Assembly (NCBI GenBank): GCA_035938395.1
Contig: DASZGY010000020.1
Span: 1 to 47,338 of the forward strand
Source: JALZAA01 sp035938395
Lineage (GTDB): Bacteria > Actinomycetota > Acidimicrobiia > IMCC26256 > JACDBD01
Length of the DNA stretch: 47,338 nucleotides
Reading direction: 5' to 3'
The translations under genes were made by a program, and so were the position numbers. The notes beneath the pieces were generated by a model. That model made no database searches and was not told where the DNA came from. It saw only the letters and a list, made by a program, of their open reading frames with translations. Positions 24,845 to 32,183 of this stretch are shown piece by piece (the first letter of the stretch is position 1; each line of letters starts with the position of its first letter).

Positions 24845-25669
24845 ATGCCCGAGGGCGAGCTTGCCGGGCGCGTTCGCGTCGGCGAGGGCCGAGAGGCGGA
24901 CATCTTCGCATGGGACAACGGGAGGGTCCTGCGCCTGTTGCGCCGGTCGAGTGATCCGGAGCGCGTCGAGCGCGAGGCGGCTGCGATGCGCGCCGCGGCG
25001 GACGGCGGGGTCGACGTCCCGAACGTCTACGGCACGACGATGGTGGACGGGCGCGCCGGTCTGATCATGGACCGCGTCGACGGCCCCGACCTCATCGCGC
25101 TCATGGGGAAGCGTCCTTGGCTGGTGCCACGGGTGGCTCGCGTCGTGGGGCGCGCCCAGGCCCGTATGCACGAAGTGGTCGCGCCCGACGACCTGCTGGG
25201 TCTCCGCCAGCTGGTGCGGTGGAAGATCGAGACCGCCACCGAGCTTCCCGCCGACCTCGCCGACTTCGCGCTGAAGAAGCTGGACGCGCTTCCCGACGGT
25301 GATCGCCTGTGCCACGGCGACTTCCATCCCGGCAACGTCCTGCTCGGCCGAGGCGGGCCGGCGGTCATCGACTGGACCGACGCGGCGCGCGGTGATCCCG
25401 CCGCCGATCTGGCCCGCACCCGCCTGCTCCTTCGCCAGGGCGCGGTGCCGGGGCACATGCCTGCACTGATCCGGCGCATGCAGGCATATGGTCGAGGCAC
25501 GTTCTACCGGCAGTATCTGCGTGCGTACACGCGAGCACGTCCCATCGACGACGACCTCGTCGACCGCTGGGAGGTCGTTCGGATCGCCGACCGCGTCATG
25601 GAGGGCATCGAGGCCGAGCAGCCTGTCCTGCTGGCGCAACTCGCTCGGTTCGCCGACGAAGCGGCGTAA
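24845..25669 (+). CDS. Aminoglycoside phosphotransferase (APH) family kinase
   Basis: This 274-residue protein-kinase-like enzyme has the catalytic loop HGDFHPGN (157-164; base D159, N164) and the metal-binding Asp in VIDWTDA (D176), then GDPAADLA. The N-lobe is short and reads VGEGREADIF at 12-21. APH-fold enzymes phosphorylate small molecules such as antibiotics, choline or sugars; this distant member need not confer resistance. ATG 24845 follows the nitroreductase stop by 4 bp, so it is the last gene of the TesB run. A hairpin lies 21 bp after its stop. Confidence 0.85.
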   Translation: MPEGELAGRVRVGEGREADIFAWDNGRVLRLLRRSSDPERVEREAAAMRAAADGGVDVPNVYGTTMVDGRAGLIMDRVDGPDLIALMGKRPWLVPRVARVVGRAQARMHEVVAPDDLLGLRQLVRWKIETATELPADLADFALKKLDALPDGDRLCHGDFHPGNVLLGRGGPAVIDWTDAARGDPAADLARTRLLLRQGAVPGHMPALIRRMQAYGRGTFYRQYLRAYTRARPIDDDLVDRWEVVRIADRVMEGIEAEQPVLLAQLARFADEAA

Positions 25670-25689
25670 GCCCGTCAGCGTTCCCGCAG

Positions 25690-25706
25690 CCACCCTCGAA
25701 GGGTGG
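25690..25706 (+). terminator. Hairpin after APH-family kinase gene
   Basis: A perfect 7-bp stem CCACCCT/AGGGTGG with a 3-nt loop lies 21 bp after the kinase stop codon. It has no T-tract. It separates the thioesterase-nitroreductase-kinase run from the next gene, whose own promoter is suggested at 25801. Confidence 0.5.
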
Positions 25707-25800
25707 TGAGAAACGGCTCGCGCCCGTACTTGCGGACCTGAATGTCCTGCACGACCACACAGTCTCGTACGTCACGAGATCGCGACGCGTGCATCGGTCC

Positions 25801-25806
25801 TACGCT
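25801..25806 (+). promoter_or_regulatory. Putative -10 box for a leaderless transcript
   Basis: TACGCT (TAnnnT type) ends 7 bp before GTG 25814. This spacing would place the transcription start at or next to the start codon, as in leaderless actinobacterial genes. No ribosome site precedes this GTG or the upstream ATG 25742. No clear -35 is seen. Confidence 0.45.
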
Positions 25807-25813
25807 CGCGTCT

Positions 25814-27151
25814 GTGGACGCCGGGACCCGGTACGCACGAAGCGGCGATGCGCACATCGCATACCAGGTGCTCGGCGAAGGCGGTCCCGACCTCCTCTAT
25901 CTGTCGTCGGGCACGATCTCGATCGACTCGATCGACGAGGAACCGGGATTCGCGCGGTTCCACCGGGGCCTGGCGTCGTTCAGCCGGCTCATCCGGATGG
26001 ACCTGCGCGGTATCGGGTTGTCCGACCCGATCGACCCGTCGGTCCCGCCGTCGCTCGAGCAGTGGGTCGGCGACGCGCTGGCGGTCCTCGACGCGGTGGG
26101 ATCGGAGCGCGCCGCGCTCTGCGGCGCCGACGAGGGAGCCCTCGTCGCGATGTTGACTGCCGCTGCCCATCCGACGCGGACGGCGGCGCTGATCCTGCTG
26201 AACGCATACCCACGCCTGCGGCGCGACAGCGACTATCCGCACGGGCTTCCGGACCACCTCGTCACGCGGTTCACGCAAGCCGTGCTCGCCGACTACGACA
26301 GTGAAAGGTCGTTCGCGGACCTCGAAGTTTTCGTTCCCGCAGTGGCGGCCGACCCTCGGTTCCAGCAGTGGTGGCAGCGGGCCGGTAACCGCGGCGCGAG
26401 CCCGGCGACGGCGCTCGCGCTCACGCAGACGCGCTTCCAGACCGACCTCCGGCCCGTATTGCCCGCCATCCAGGCGCCGACCCTGGTCGTCCACCGCAAA
26501 GGCAATCGCGCCGCCCTCGTCGGGCACGGTCGGTACCTCGCCGACCACATTCCGGGGGCGCGCTACGTCGAGCTCCCCGGCGACGAGCACCTGCCGTACG
26601 TCGGCGACAGCGACACGATCGTCGCCGAGATCGAGGAGTTCCTCACTGGCATGCGTCGCGTCGACGCCGATCGCGTGCTGGCCACGATTCTGTTCTGCGA
26701 CATCGCGCGTTCCACCGACCTCGTGAGCGAGCTCGGGGACCGCCGGTGGCACAGCCTGCTCGACGCCTATTACGCGATGATCCGCCGTCAACTCGAGCGG
26801 TTCGCGGGTCGCGAGATCAACACGACTGGTGACGGCGTCCTGGCCACGTTCGACGGCCCCGCTCGTGCGATACGCGGCGCGCAGGCGATCCGGGACGGCG
26901 CTCGGCAACTCGGGATCGACGTGCGGGTCGGGCTGCACACAGGCGAGGTCGAGACGATGGGTGACGACATCGGCGGGCTCGCCGTCCACCTCGGAGAACG
27001 CGTCTGCGCCGGCGCCGAGCCGGGAGAGGTGCTGGCGTCCCGAACCGTTGTGGACCTCGTAGCCGGATCGGGTATCACCTTCAGCGACCGCGGCGAGCGC
27101 GAGCTCAAGGGTGTGCCCGGTCGGTGGCAGCTGTACGCCGTCACCCCGTGA
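25814..27151 (+). CDS. Alpha/beta hydrolase - class III adenylate/guanylate cyclase fusion
   Basis: This protein of about 445 residues joins an N-terminal alpha/beta hydrolase (about 1-280) to a C-terminal class III nucleotidyl cyclase (about 285-445). Such fusions are common in actinobacteria and presumably act as cytoplasmic sensors making cyclic nucleotide. The cyclase has the metal-binding aspartates D296 (ILFCDIARST) and D340 (TTGDGVLATF), so it is likely active. The hydrolase is odd: the nucleophile elbow reads GADEG with Asp at 106 where relatives have Ser, and the usual acid position reads KGNR with Asn at 231, while His 259 is kept. GTG 25814 is preferred because homology begins there; ATG 25742 would add 24 non-conserved residues. 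Confidence 0.85.
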   Translation: MDAGTRYARSGDAHIAYQVLGEGGPDLLYLSSGTISIDSIDEEPGFARFHRGLASFSRLIRMDLRGIGLSDPIDPSVPPSLEQWVGDALAVLDAVGSERAALCGADEGALVAMLTAAAHPTRTAALILLNAYPRLRRDSDYPHGLPDHLVTRFTQAVLADYDSERSFADLEVFVPAVAADPRFQQWWQRAGNRGASPATALALTQTRFQTDLRPVLPAIQAPTLVVHRKGNRAALVGHGRYLADHIPGARYVELPGDEHLPYVGDSDTIVAEIEEFLTGMRRVDADRVLATILFCDIARSTDLVSELGDRRWHSLLDAYYAMIRRQLERFAGREINTTGDGVLATFDGPARAIRGAQAIRDGARQLGIDVRVGLHTGEVETMGDDIGGLAVHLGERVCAGAEPGEVLASRTVVDLVAGSGITFSDRGERELKGVPGRWQLYAVTP

Positions 27152-27184
27152 GTGGACGCACACCGACAGAAGGAGGCGACGCAC

Positions 27185-28657
27185 ATGGCGACCGACTCGC
27201 ACGAGCAAGCCGTGATCGACGCGGTGCCGAAGGAGCTGTTCATCGGGGGCGAATGGCGACCGGCCGCGTCGGGCAAGTCGTTCGCGGTGGAGGACCCGTC
27301 GACCGGCGGGTCGCTGTGCGACGTGGCGGACGGGGACGCCACCGATGCCATCGCGGCGCTGGACGCCGCCGCATCCGCGCAGCAGAGCTGGGCGGCGCAT
27401 CCGCCGCGCGAGCGCGGCGAGATCCTTCGCCGCACGTACGAGCTGCTGACCGAGCGCATGGACGATCTCGCGCTGCTGATGACCCTCGAGATGGGAAAGC
27501 CGGTCGACGATTCGCGCTCCGAGATCAAATACGCCGCCGAGTTCTTCCGCTGGTTCTCGGAGGAGGCGGTGCGCATCGACGGTCGCTACACGGTCGAGCC
27601 CGGTGGCAGCGGGCGGCTGCTCATCCTGCGCCAGGCGGTCGGGCCGTGCCTGTTCATCACGCCGTGGAACTTCCCGACCGCGATGGGAACGCGCAAGATC
27701 GGGCCCGCGGTCGCGGCGGGCTGCACGATGATCGTCAAACCGGCCGCGCTCACGCCGCTGTCGATGCTCGCGCTGGCGCAGATCCTCGCCGAGGCCGGTC
27801 TCCCGCCGGGCGTGCTGAACATCGTGACGTCGAAGAACGCGGGCGCGACGACGGGCCCGGTGCTCGAGGACTCCCGGCTCCGCAAACTCTCGTTCACAGG
27901 CTCGACCGAGGTGGGACGCCGGTTGATCGCGGCGTCGGCGCAGCAGGTGCTGCGCGTCTCGATGGAGCTTGGCGGCAACGCGCCGTTCCTCGTTTTCGAG
28001 GACGCCGACCTGGACGCCGCCGTCGACGGTGCCGTCCTGGCCAAGATGCGCAACATCGGCGAAGCGTGCACAGCGGCCAACCGCTTCCACGTGCACCAAT
28101 CGGTCGCCGACGAGTTCGCGGCGCGACTCGCCGAGCGGTTCGGCGCCTTGCGCGTCGGGCGCGGCACCGAGACCGACGTCCAGGTCGGCCCGCTGGTCGA
28201 GGAGAAGCAGCGCGAGAAGGTCGTCGAGCTCGTCGACGACGCGCGAGAACGCGGGGCGAAGACGCTGGTCGGCGGGGAGGCGCTCGACGGGCCGGGCTAC
28301 TTCTACGCCCCGACCGTGCTGCGCGACGTACCTTCGGACGCGCGGGTGCTGCGCGAGGAGATCTTCGGGCCGGTGGCGCCGATTGCGACGTTCATGTCGG
28401 ACGACGAGGCGCTTCGCGCCGCCAACGACACCGAGTACGGGCTCGTGTCATACGCCTACACCCGCGATCTCGACCGGGCATTCCGCGTGATCGAAGGACT
28501 GGAGACGGGCATGGTCGGGCTCAACCGCGGGCTCGTCTCGAACCCGGCCGGGCCCTTCGGGGGAGTGAAGCAGTCGGGGTTCGGGCGCGAGGGTGGCCAC
28601 GAGGGAATCAACGAGTACCTCGAGGTCAAGTACGTCGCGGCACAGATCGGCGGGTAG
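27185..28657 (+). CDS. NAD(P)-dependent succinate-semialdehyde dehydrogenase-type aldehyde dehydrogenase
   Basis: This 490-residue aldehyde dehydrogenase superfamily member is closest in motifs to succinate-semialdehyde dehydrogenases: ITPWNFPTAM, VKPAALTPLS, SFTGSTEVG, the general base Glu in MELGGNAPFLVFED and the catalytic Cys in NIGEACTAANRF. The reaction would be succinate semialdehyde to succinate, or a related aldehyde to acid. ATG 27185 has AGAAGGAGG 8 bp upstream. It follows the cyclase fusion by 33 bp. A strong hairpin begins directly after its stop, separating it from the encapsulin operon. Exact aldehyde specificity is an inference. Confidence 0.88.
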   Translation: MATDSHEQAVIDAVPKELFIGGEWRPAASGKSFAVEDPSTGGSLCDVADGDATDAIAALDAAASAQQSWAAHPPRERGEILRRTYELLTERMDDLALLMTLEMGKPVDDSRSEIKYAAEFFRWFSEEAVRIDGRYTVEPGGSGRLLILRQAVGPCLFITPWNFPTAMGTRKIGPAVAAGCTMIVKPAALTPLSMLALAQILAEAGLPPGVLNIVTSKNAGATTGPVLEDSRLRKLSFTGSTEVGRRLIAASAQQVLRVSMELGGNAPFLVFEDADLDAAVDGAVLAKMRNIGEACTAANRFHVHQSVADEFAARLAERFGALRVGRGTETDVQVGPLVEEKQREKVVELVDDARERGAKTLVGGEALDGPGYFYAPTVLRDVPSDARVLREEIFGPVAPIATFMSDDEALRAANDTEYGLVSYAYTRDLDRAFRVIEGLETGMVGLNRGLVSNPAGPFGGVKQSGFGREGGHEGINEYLEVKYVAAQIGG

Positions 28658-28684
28658 GTTGCTCGGGCGAGAGCCGCGAGCAAC
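28658..28684 (+). terminator. Hairpin between aldehyde dehydrogenase and encapsulin operon
   Basis: GTTGCTCGGGC/GCC(G)CGAGCAAC forms an 11-bp stem with one bulged G and a GAGA loop, starting on the base after the dehydrogenase stop codon. There is no T-tract. Only about 30 bp remain before the next ATG, so it might also act as an mRNA structure or operator for the ferritin gene. Confidence 0.55.
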
Positions 28685-28715
28685 GTGCTGAAGCAGTGAG
28701 ATCGGAGGAGCAGGC

Positions 28716-29090
28716 ATGGCCGGGTCGAGCGCAACCTTGCACGAGTCCGTCGAGAGGCTTGGGCCGGAGAGGATCGACCGCCATCGGGCGACGGTCTCGA
28801 TCATGGAGGAGCTCGAGGCGATCGACTGGTACGACCAGCGGGCCGCCGCCAGCGACGACGACGAGCTCCGGGCAATTCTCGAGCACAACCGAGATGACGA
28901 GAAGGAGCACGCGGCGATGGCTCTCGAGTGGTTGCGCCGCCGCGACGCTCACCTCGACGAGCAGCTCCGCAAGTACCTGTTCACCGAAGGCTCGATCACC
29001 GCGAAAGAAGACGAAGCCGCCGCCGGCGACGACGGCCCGGACTCCGGTTCGCTCGGTATCGGCAGCCTGCGTACGGAGGTGACGTCGTGA
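28716..29090 (+). CDS. Encapsulated ferritin-like protein (EncFtn cargo)
   Basis: This 124-residue encapsulin cargo ferritin oxidises Fe(II) inside the encapsulin shell. It matches the family closely: SIMEELEAIDWYDQR (28-42) and HNRDDEKEHAAMALEW (57-72). E32, E62 and H65 fall exactly where the Rhodospirillum EncFtn metal ligands lie. After an acidic Gly/Ala linker, the C-terminus carries the shell-docking peptide LGIGSLR (113-119). ATG 28716 has GGAGGAG 5-6 bp upstream. Its stop overlaps the GTG of the shell gene, coupling cargo and shell synthesis. Confidence 0.95.
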   Translation: MAGSSATLHESVERLGPERIDRHRATVSIMEELEAIDWYDQRAAASDDDELRAILEHNRDDEKEHAAMALEWLRRRDAHLDEQLRKYLFTEGSITAKEDEAAAGDDGPDSGSLGIGSLRTEVTS

Positions 29091-29893
29091 ACCATCTGCT
29101 GCGCGAGCTCGCGCCGGTGTCGGGGGAGGCGTGGGGCGCGATCGACGAGGAGGCATCCCGCACGCTGCGCCACTTCCTCGCTGCCCGCAAAGTGGTGGAC
29201 TTCTCCGGACCACACGGCTGGAGCCACTCCGCCGAGACGCTGGGTCGCGTCGCCGCCCTCGGCGCGGCGCCCGCCGCGGGGGTCGACGCCGCCATCCGGC
29301 AGATGCAACCGCTGGCCGAGCTCCGCACGCCGTTCGAGCTCTCCCGCCGCGAGCTCGAGGCCATCGATCGCGGCTCCCGTGACTACGACCTCCAGGTCGT
29401 GATCGACGCTGCCCGCCAGGCCGCGTTCGCAGAAGACGCTGCCGTCTTCCACGGGTACGACGCCGCCGGCATCTCGGGCATCAGCGAGAGCACGCCACAC
29501 GCTCCCATCGTCATCAGCGACGACTACAACGACTATCCGGGGACGGTCGCCCGGGCGGTCGCCATGCTCCAGAGCGCCGGCATCGGAGGGCCGTTCGCGA
29601 TCGCGCTCGGGCCGCGCTGCTACACCGGCGTCATCGAGACGACGGAGCACGGCGGTTACCCGGTGCTCGAGCACATCAGGCTGATCGTCGGCGGCCCGGT
29701 CGTGTGGGCGCCGGCGGCGGATGGCGCGATCGTCGTGAGCCTGCGCGGCGGCGACTTCCAGCTGACCTGCGGGCAGGACTTCTCGATCGGGTACGTCGAT
29801 CACGACGCCGACACTGTGCGCTTCTACCTCGAGGAGAGCATGACCTTCCGTTCGCTCAGCCCCGAGGCAGGCGTCGCGCTCGTGTATTCCTGA
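29087..29893 (+). CDS. Encapsulin shell protein (family 1)
   Basis: This 268-residue HK97-fold nanocompartment shell protein (linocin-type) assembles into a hollow cage that loads the ferritin encoded just before it. Family marks are the start NHLLRELAPVSGEAWGAIDEE, ARKVVDFSGPHGW, EAIDRGSRDYDL, and the end FYLEESMTFRSLSPEAGV. Length is typical of T=1 family 1 shells. GTG 29087 overlaps the cargo stop (GTGA), and its own TGA shares a base with the ATG of a small membrane protein (TGATG). Confidence 0.95.
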   Translation: MNHLLRELAPVSGEAWGAIDEEASRTLRHFLAARKVVDFSGPHGWSHSAETLGRVAALGAAPAAGVDAAIRQMQPLAELRTPFELSRRELEAIDRGSRDYDLQVVIDAARQAAFAEDAAVFHGYDAAGISGISESTPHAPIVISDDYNDYPGTVARAVAMLQSAGIGGPFAIALGPRCYTGVIETTEHGGYPVLEHIRLIVGGPVVWAPAADGAIVVSLRGGDFQLTCGQDFSIGYVDHDADTVRFYLEESMTFRSLSPEAGVALVYS

Positions 29894-30090
29894 TGCGCAT
29901 GGGGCAGCGAGCGGTCCGCATCGGCGGATACGTCCTGATCGGGTTCGTGATCGGCTCGCTGATCCTCGGCACGATCAAGGGGAACTCGTTCCTGACGAAC
30001 GTGGTGTACGGATTGTGGACGGGCGCGATCGCGGGTGCGATCGTCGGGGTCCTCGTCTTCGGTGTTCTGGCGGTGCGCCGGCGCCCGTAG
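29893..30090 (+). CDS. Small two-helix membrane protein coupled to encapsulin
   Basis: This 65-residue protein has a basic N-terminus (RMGQRAVR), a first helix (YVLIGFVIGSLILGTI), a short KGNSF loop, a second helix (IAGAIVGVLVFGVLAV) and a basic RRRP end; both ends are therefore predicted cytoplasmic. Its ATG overlaps the encapsulin stop by one base, so it should be translated with the shell. I do not know a described membrane partner of this kind for EncFtn encapsulins. A role in iron delivery or membrane placement of the cage is only an idea from position. Confidence 0.7.
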   Translation: MRMGQRAVRIGGYVLIGFVIGSLILGTIKGNSFLTNVVYGLWTGAIAGAIVGVLVFGVLAVRRRP

Positions 30091-30093
30091 GCG

Positions 30094-30669
30094 TCATCCG
30101 AGCGGCCGCGGGTCGCTCTCCTGGATCGCGTGGAACACGTCGGGGCCGATCGGGAGCGGGGCGCAGCCGTGGTTCTCCTCGCAGACGCCGTCGAAGCGCG
30201 CCGCTGCTCCTTGATGACAGCTGGCGCAGTTGCCGCCGAAGCGGTTGACGACGTCCGCCGTTCCCCGCTTCTCGATGGTGGTCCCCATCGGGGTGACGGA
30301 GAGGAAGAAGAACTCCCAGTCGCGCGTCGTCGGGCTGAAGCCCTTCTGGCGCTTCACCATCGCCTCCTGCGGGACGAGCTGGATGATCGTGCCGACCGGG
30401 TACCGGCCGCCGTTGGGGGAGTTGGCGACGGCGAGCGCCTGGTCGAGGTGGCCGAGGCGGTTGTCGACGTAGAAGTTCCGAACCTTCGTCATCGTGTGCA
30501 GGTTGCGGAAGTCGCCGGCCTGGGCCACGAAGTCCTGGCGCGGCTTCGGCGCGGCGGCGTGGTGGGCGGAATCGCCGCCGCTACATGCGCCGAGCGCGAC
30601 GGTGACGACGACTGCGACCGCGATCGCGGGCGTCCATGTCATCAGCGCGCGCCGGATCCCGTTCGGCAA
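30094..30669 (-). CDS. Haem c-binding lipoprotein, cytochrome P460-like
   Basis: This 191-residue exported lipoprotein starts at TTG 30669 with GGGGGGAA upstream. A signal peptide ends in VALGAC (lipid-modified C29). The mature domain, with RYPVGTIIQLVPQEAMVKR and TTRDWEFFFLS, resembles the cytochrome P460 fold. Near the end a CASCH haem-attachment motif (C148-H152) is followed by two further cysteines (C163, C169). P460 proteins oxidise hydroxylamine or bind NO; the crosslinking Lys typical of true P460 cannot be assigned here, so it may be a P460-fold c-type cytochrome. It is convergent with the encapsulin operon, 3 bp away. Confidence 0.75.
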   Translation of the reverse strand: MPNGIRRALMTWTPAIAVAVVVTVALGACSGGDSAHHAAAPKPRQDFVAQAGDFRNLHTMTKVRNFYVDNRLGHLDQALAVANSPNGGRYPVGTIIQLVPQEAMVKRQKGFSPTTRDWEFFFLSVTPMGTTIEKRGTADVVNRFGGNCASCHQGAAARFDGVCEENHGCAPLPIGPDVFHAIQESDPRPLG

Positions 30670-30735
30670 GGGTTCCCCCCTAGGTCGTCAGGCTCCGGTG
30701 CTAGTACGGCCAGGGGGCGCGAGGGGATTGCGAGG

Positions 30736-31224
30736 TCAGCGCCCGAACTCCTCGGTGGCGTAGAGATCGCCGCCGTTGCACGCCACGCCAATGCCGACGG
30801 CGCTGAAGTTCCCGAGGATGTTCGCACGGTGCTCGGGTGAGTTCATCCACGCCTGATCCATCTGCCCCGCGCTGATCCCGCAGCCGCCGTGGAGGATGTT
30901 CTCGCCCAACCCGGAGTAGCCGGCGTACGCCGGGTTCTGGAGGACGGCGTCGAGGTCCTGGTGCGAGTAGTTGCCGGTCACGGCCATGTAGTCGCTCCAG
31001 CTCTGGGCGAGCCCCCCGAGCTGGTCGTGCCACGCGACGGGACCGAGCCCGTTCGCGGCCCGTTCGTTGTTCACGATGTAGTAGAGCTCCTGGGCCTGCG
31101 GGTTCGCGCTGCCGAACGGGAGCGGGGCGGCCGCGGGCGGGCCGCCCTTGAAGGGCGCGCACGCGGCCAGTACGACGATCGCAAGGGTTGCCGCCAGCAA
31201 TGCGGCTCTGCGGGTCCAACGCAT
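30736..31224 (-). CDS. CAP/SCP-domain lipoprotein
   Basis: This 162-residue lipoprotein has lipobox VLAAC (C22). The mature part is a CAP (SCP/PR-1, YkwD-like) domain: LYYIVNNERAANGLGPVAWHDQL, YSHQDL, GLGENILHG and AWMNSPEHRANIL, with the conserved His and Glu of the CAP cavity. Bacterial CAP proteins are extracellular and of unclear biochemical activity; some are linked to sporulation or cell-envelope functions. It lies 66 bp upstream of the haem lipoprotein on the same strand. Confidence 0.88.
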   Translation of the reverse strand: MRWTRRAALLAATLAIVVLAACAPFKGGPPAAAPLPFGSANPQAQELYYIVNNERAANGLGPVAWHDQLGGLAQSWSDYMAVTGNYSHQDLDAVLQNPAYAGYSGLGENILHGGCGISAGQMDQAWMNSPEHRANILGNFSAVGIGVACNGGDLYATEEFGR

Positions 31225-31308
31225 GCCTGGTCATCGGCACGTTGCTGCCGTGGCTGAAGTGCAATCCGAGGAGATTGGCGGCCCGAAGATCTGCCCGAAC
31301 GGGACGGA

Positions 31309-32097
31309 CTACTCGGGGCCGAGAAAGGGGCGAAATCGGTCCAAGAGGCCGTCGACGCCCGCGCCGTGGAGGGTCATCCCGCCGTCGACGACGATGTTCT
31401 GCCCGGTGACGAAGCGGGCGAGATCGCAGCTGAGGAACACGACGACGTCGGCGATGTCCTCGGGGGTCCCGACCCGACCCAGCGGCGTCTTTGCCGCCAT
31501 GTGCTCGGGCATGCCGTCCATCGTGAGCAGCACATCGGTGAGCCCGGTGTGGATCATCCCGGGCGACACGGCGTTCGCCCTGACGGTCGGCGCGTACTCG
31601 TGCGCCGCGTTCGCGGTGAGCGCCACGACGCCAGCCTTCGCCGCGGAGTAAGGGGCCTCGCCGGCTGAGGGGCGGGTTCCGCTGATCGACGCGGTGCTCA
31701 CGATGCTGCCGCCGCCTCCCGCCAGCAGGTGTGGCGCGGTCGCCTTGATGCCGTGGAACACGCCGCCCAGGTTGAGGCGCACGATGCGGTCCCATTCGTC
31801 GACGGGCCACTCGTGCACCTGCGAGAGGTTGCTCGCGCCCGCGTTGTTGAACACGGTGCTGAGCCCGTCGAGTTTGGCGGCGGCGTCGTCGACGGCTGCA
31901 CTGAGCGCGTCGTAATCCGTGACGTCGACCGCGTACGCGAGCCCGTCGATCTCCTTCGCGACTTGCTCGGCGGCGTCGCCGTTGATGTCGACGACCGCGA
32001 CGCGGGCGCCTTCGTCGGTCATACGCCGGCAAGTTGCCCGCCCGATACCCGATCCGCCTCCGGTGACGACCGCACGACGGCTGTCGAGGAGCCCCAT
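31309..32097 (-). CDS. Short-chain dehydrogenase/reductase
   Basis: This classical SDR has 262 residues, with TGGGSGIG near the N-terminus, NNAG, a catalytic Ser in STASISGT and YSAAK, and the end NIVVDGGMTLHGAG. The DIN segment after the second strand suggests NAD preference. The start ATG 32097 has GGAGGTG 4 bp upstream; a longer frame to 32172 lacks support. The product is a 3-oxo- or alcohol-type oxidoreductase of unknown substrate. It is divergent from the FtsX-type permease across 86 bp. Confidence 0.85.
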   Translation of the reverse strand: MGLLDSRRAVVTGGGSGIGRATCRRMTDEGARVAVVDINGDAAEQVAKEIDGLAYAVDVTDYDALSAAVDDAAAKLDGLSTVFNNAGASNLSQVHEWPVDEWDRIVRLNLGGVFHGIKATAPHLLAGGGGSIVSTASISGTRPSAGEAPYSAAKAGVVALTANAAHEYAPTVRANAVSPGMIHTGLTDVLLTMDGMPEHMAAKTPLGRVGTPEDIADVVVFLSCDLARFVTGQNIVVDGGMTLHGAGVDGLLDRFRPFLGPE

Positions 32098-32183
32098 ATG
32101 CACCTCCGAGGTGAGGTCGCATCGTAGCGACGCGTTCGAACGCGCCGCGCTGGTGGGTCCGCAGTCGACCAAGATGGAACGAG

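Noticed and set aside
24845..25669. Antibiotic-resistance call for the APH-family kinase
   Set aside because: Only the generic catalytic motifs are present and the context is housekeeping-like, so a resistance function is not supported.
25772..28099. 775-codon minus-strand open frame
   Set aside because: Antisense to the hydrolase-cyclase and aldehyde dehydrogenase genes, which have complete motifs; composition is typical of shadow frames.
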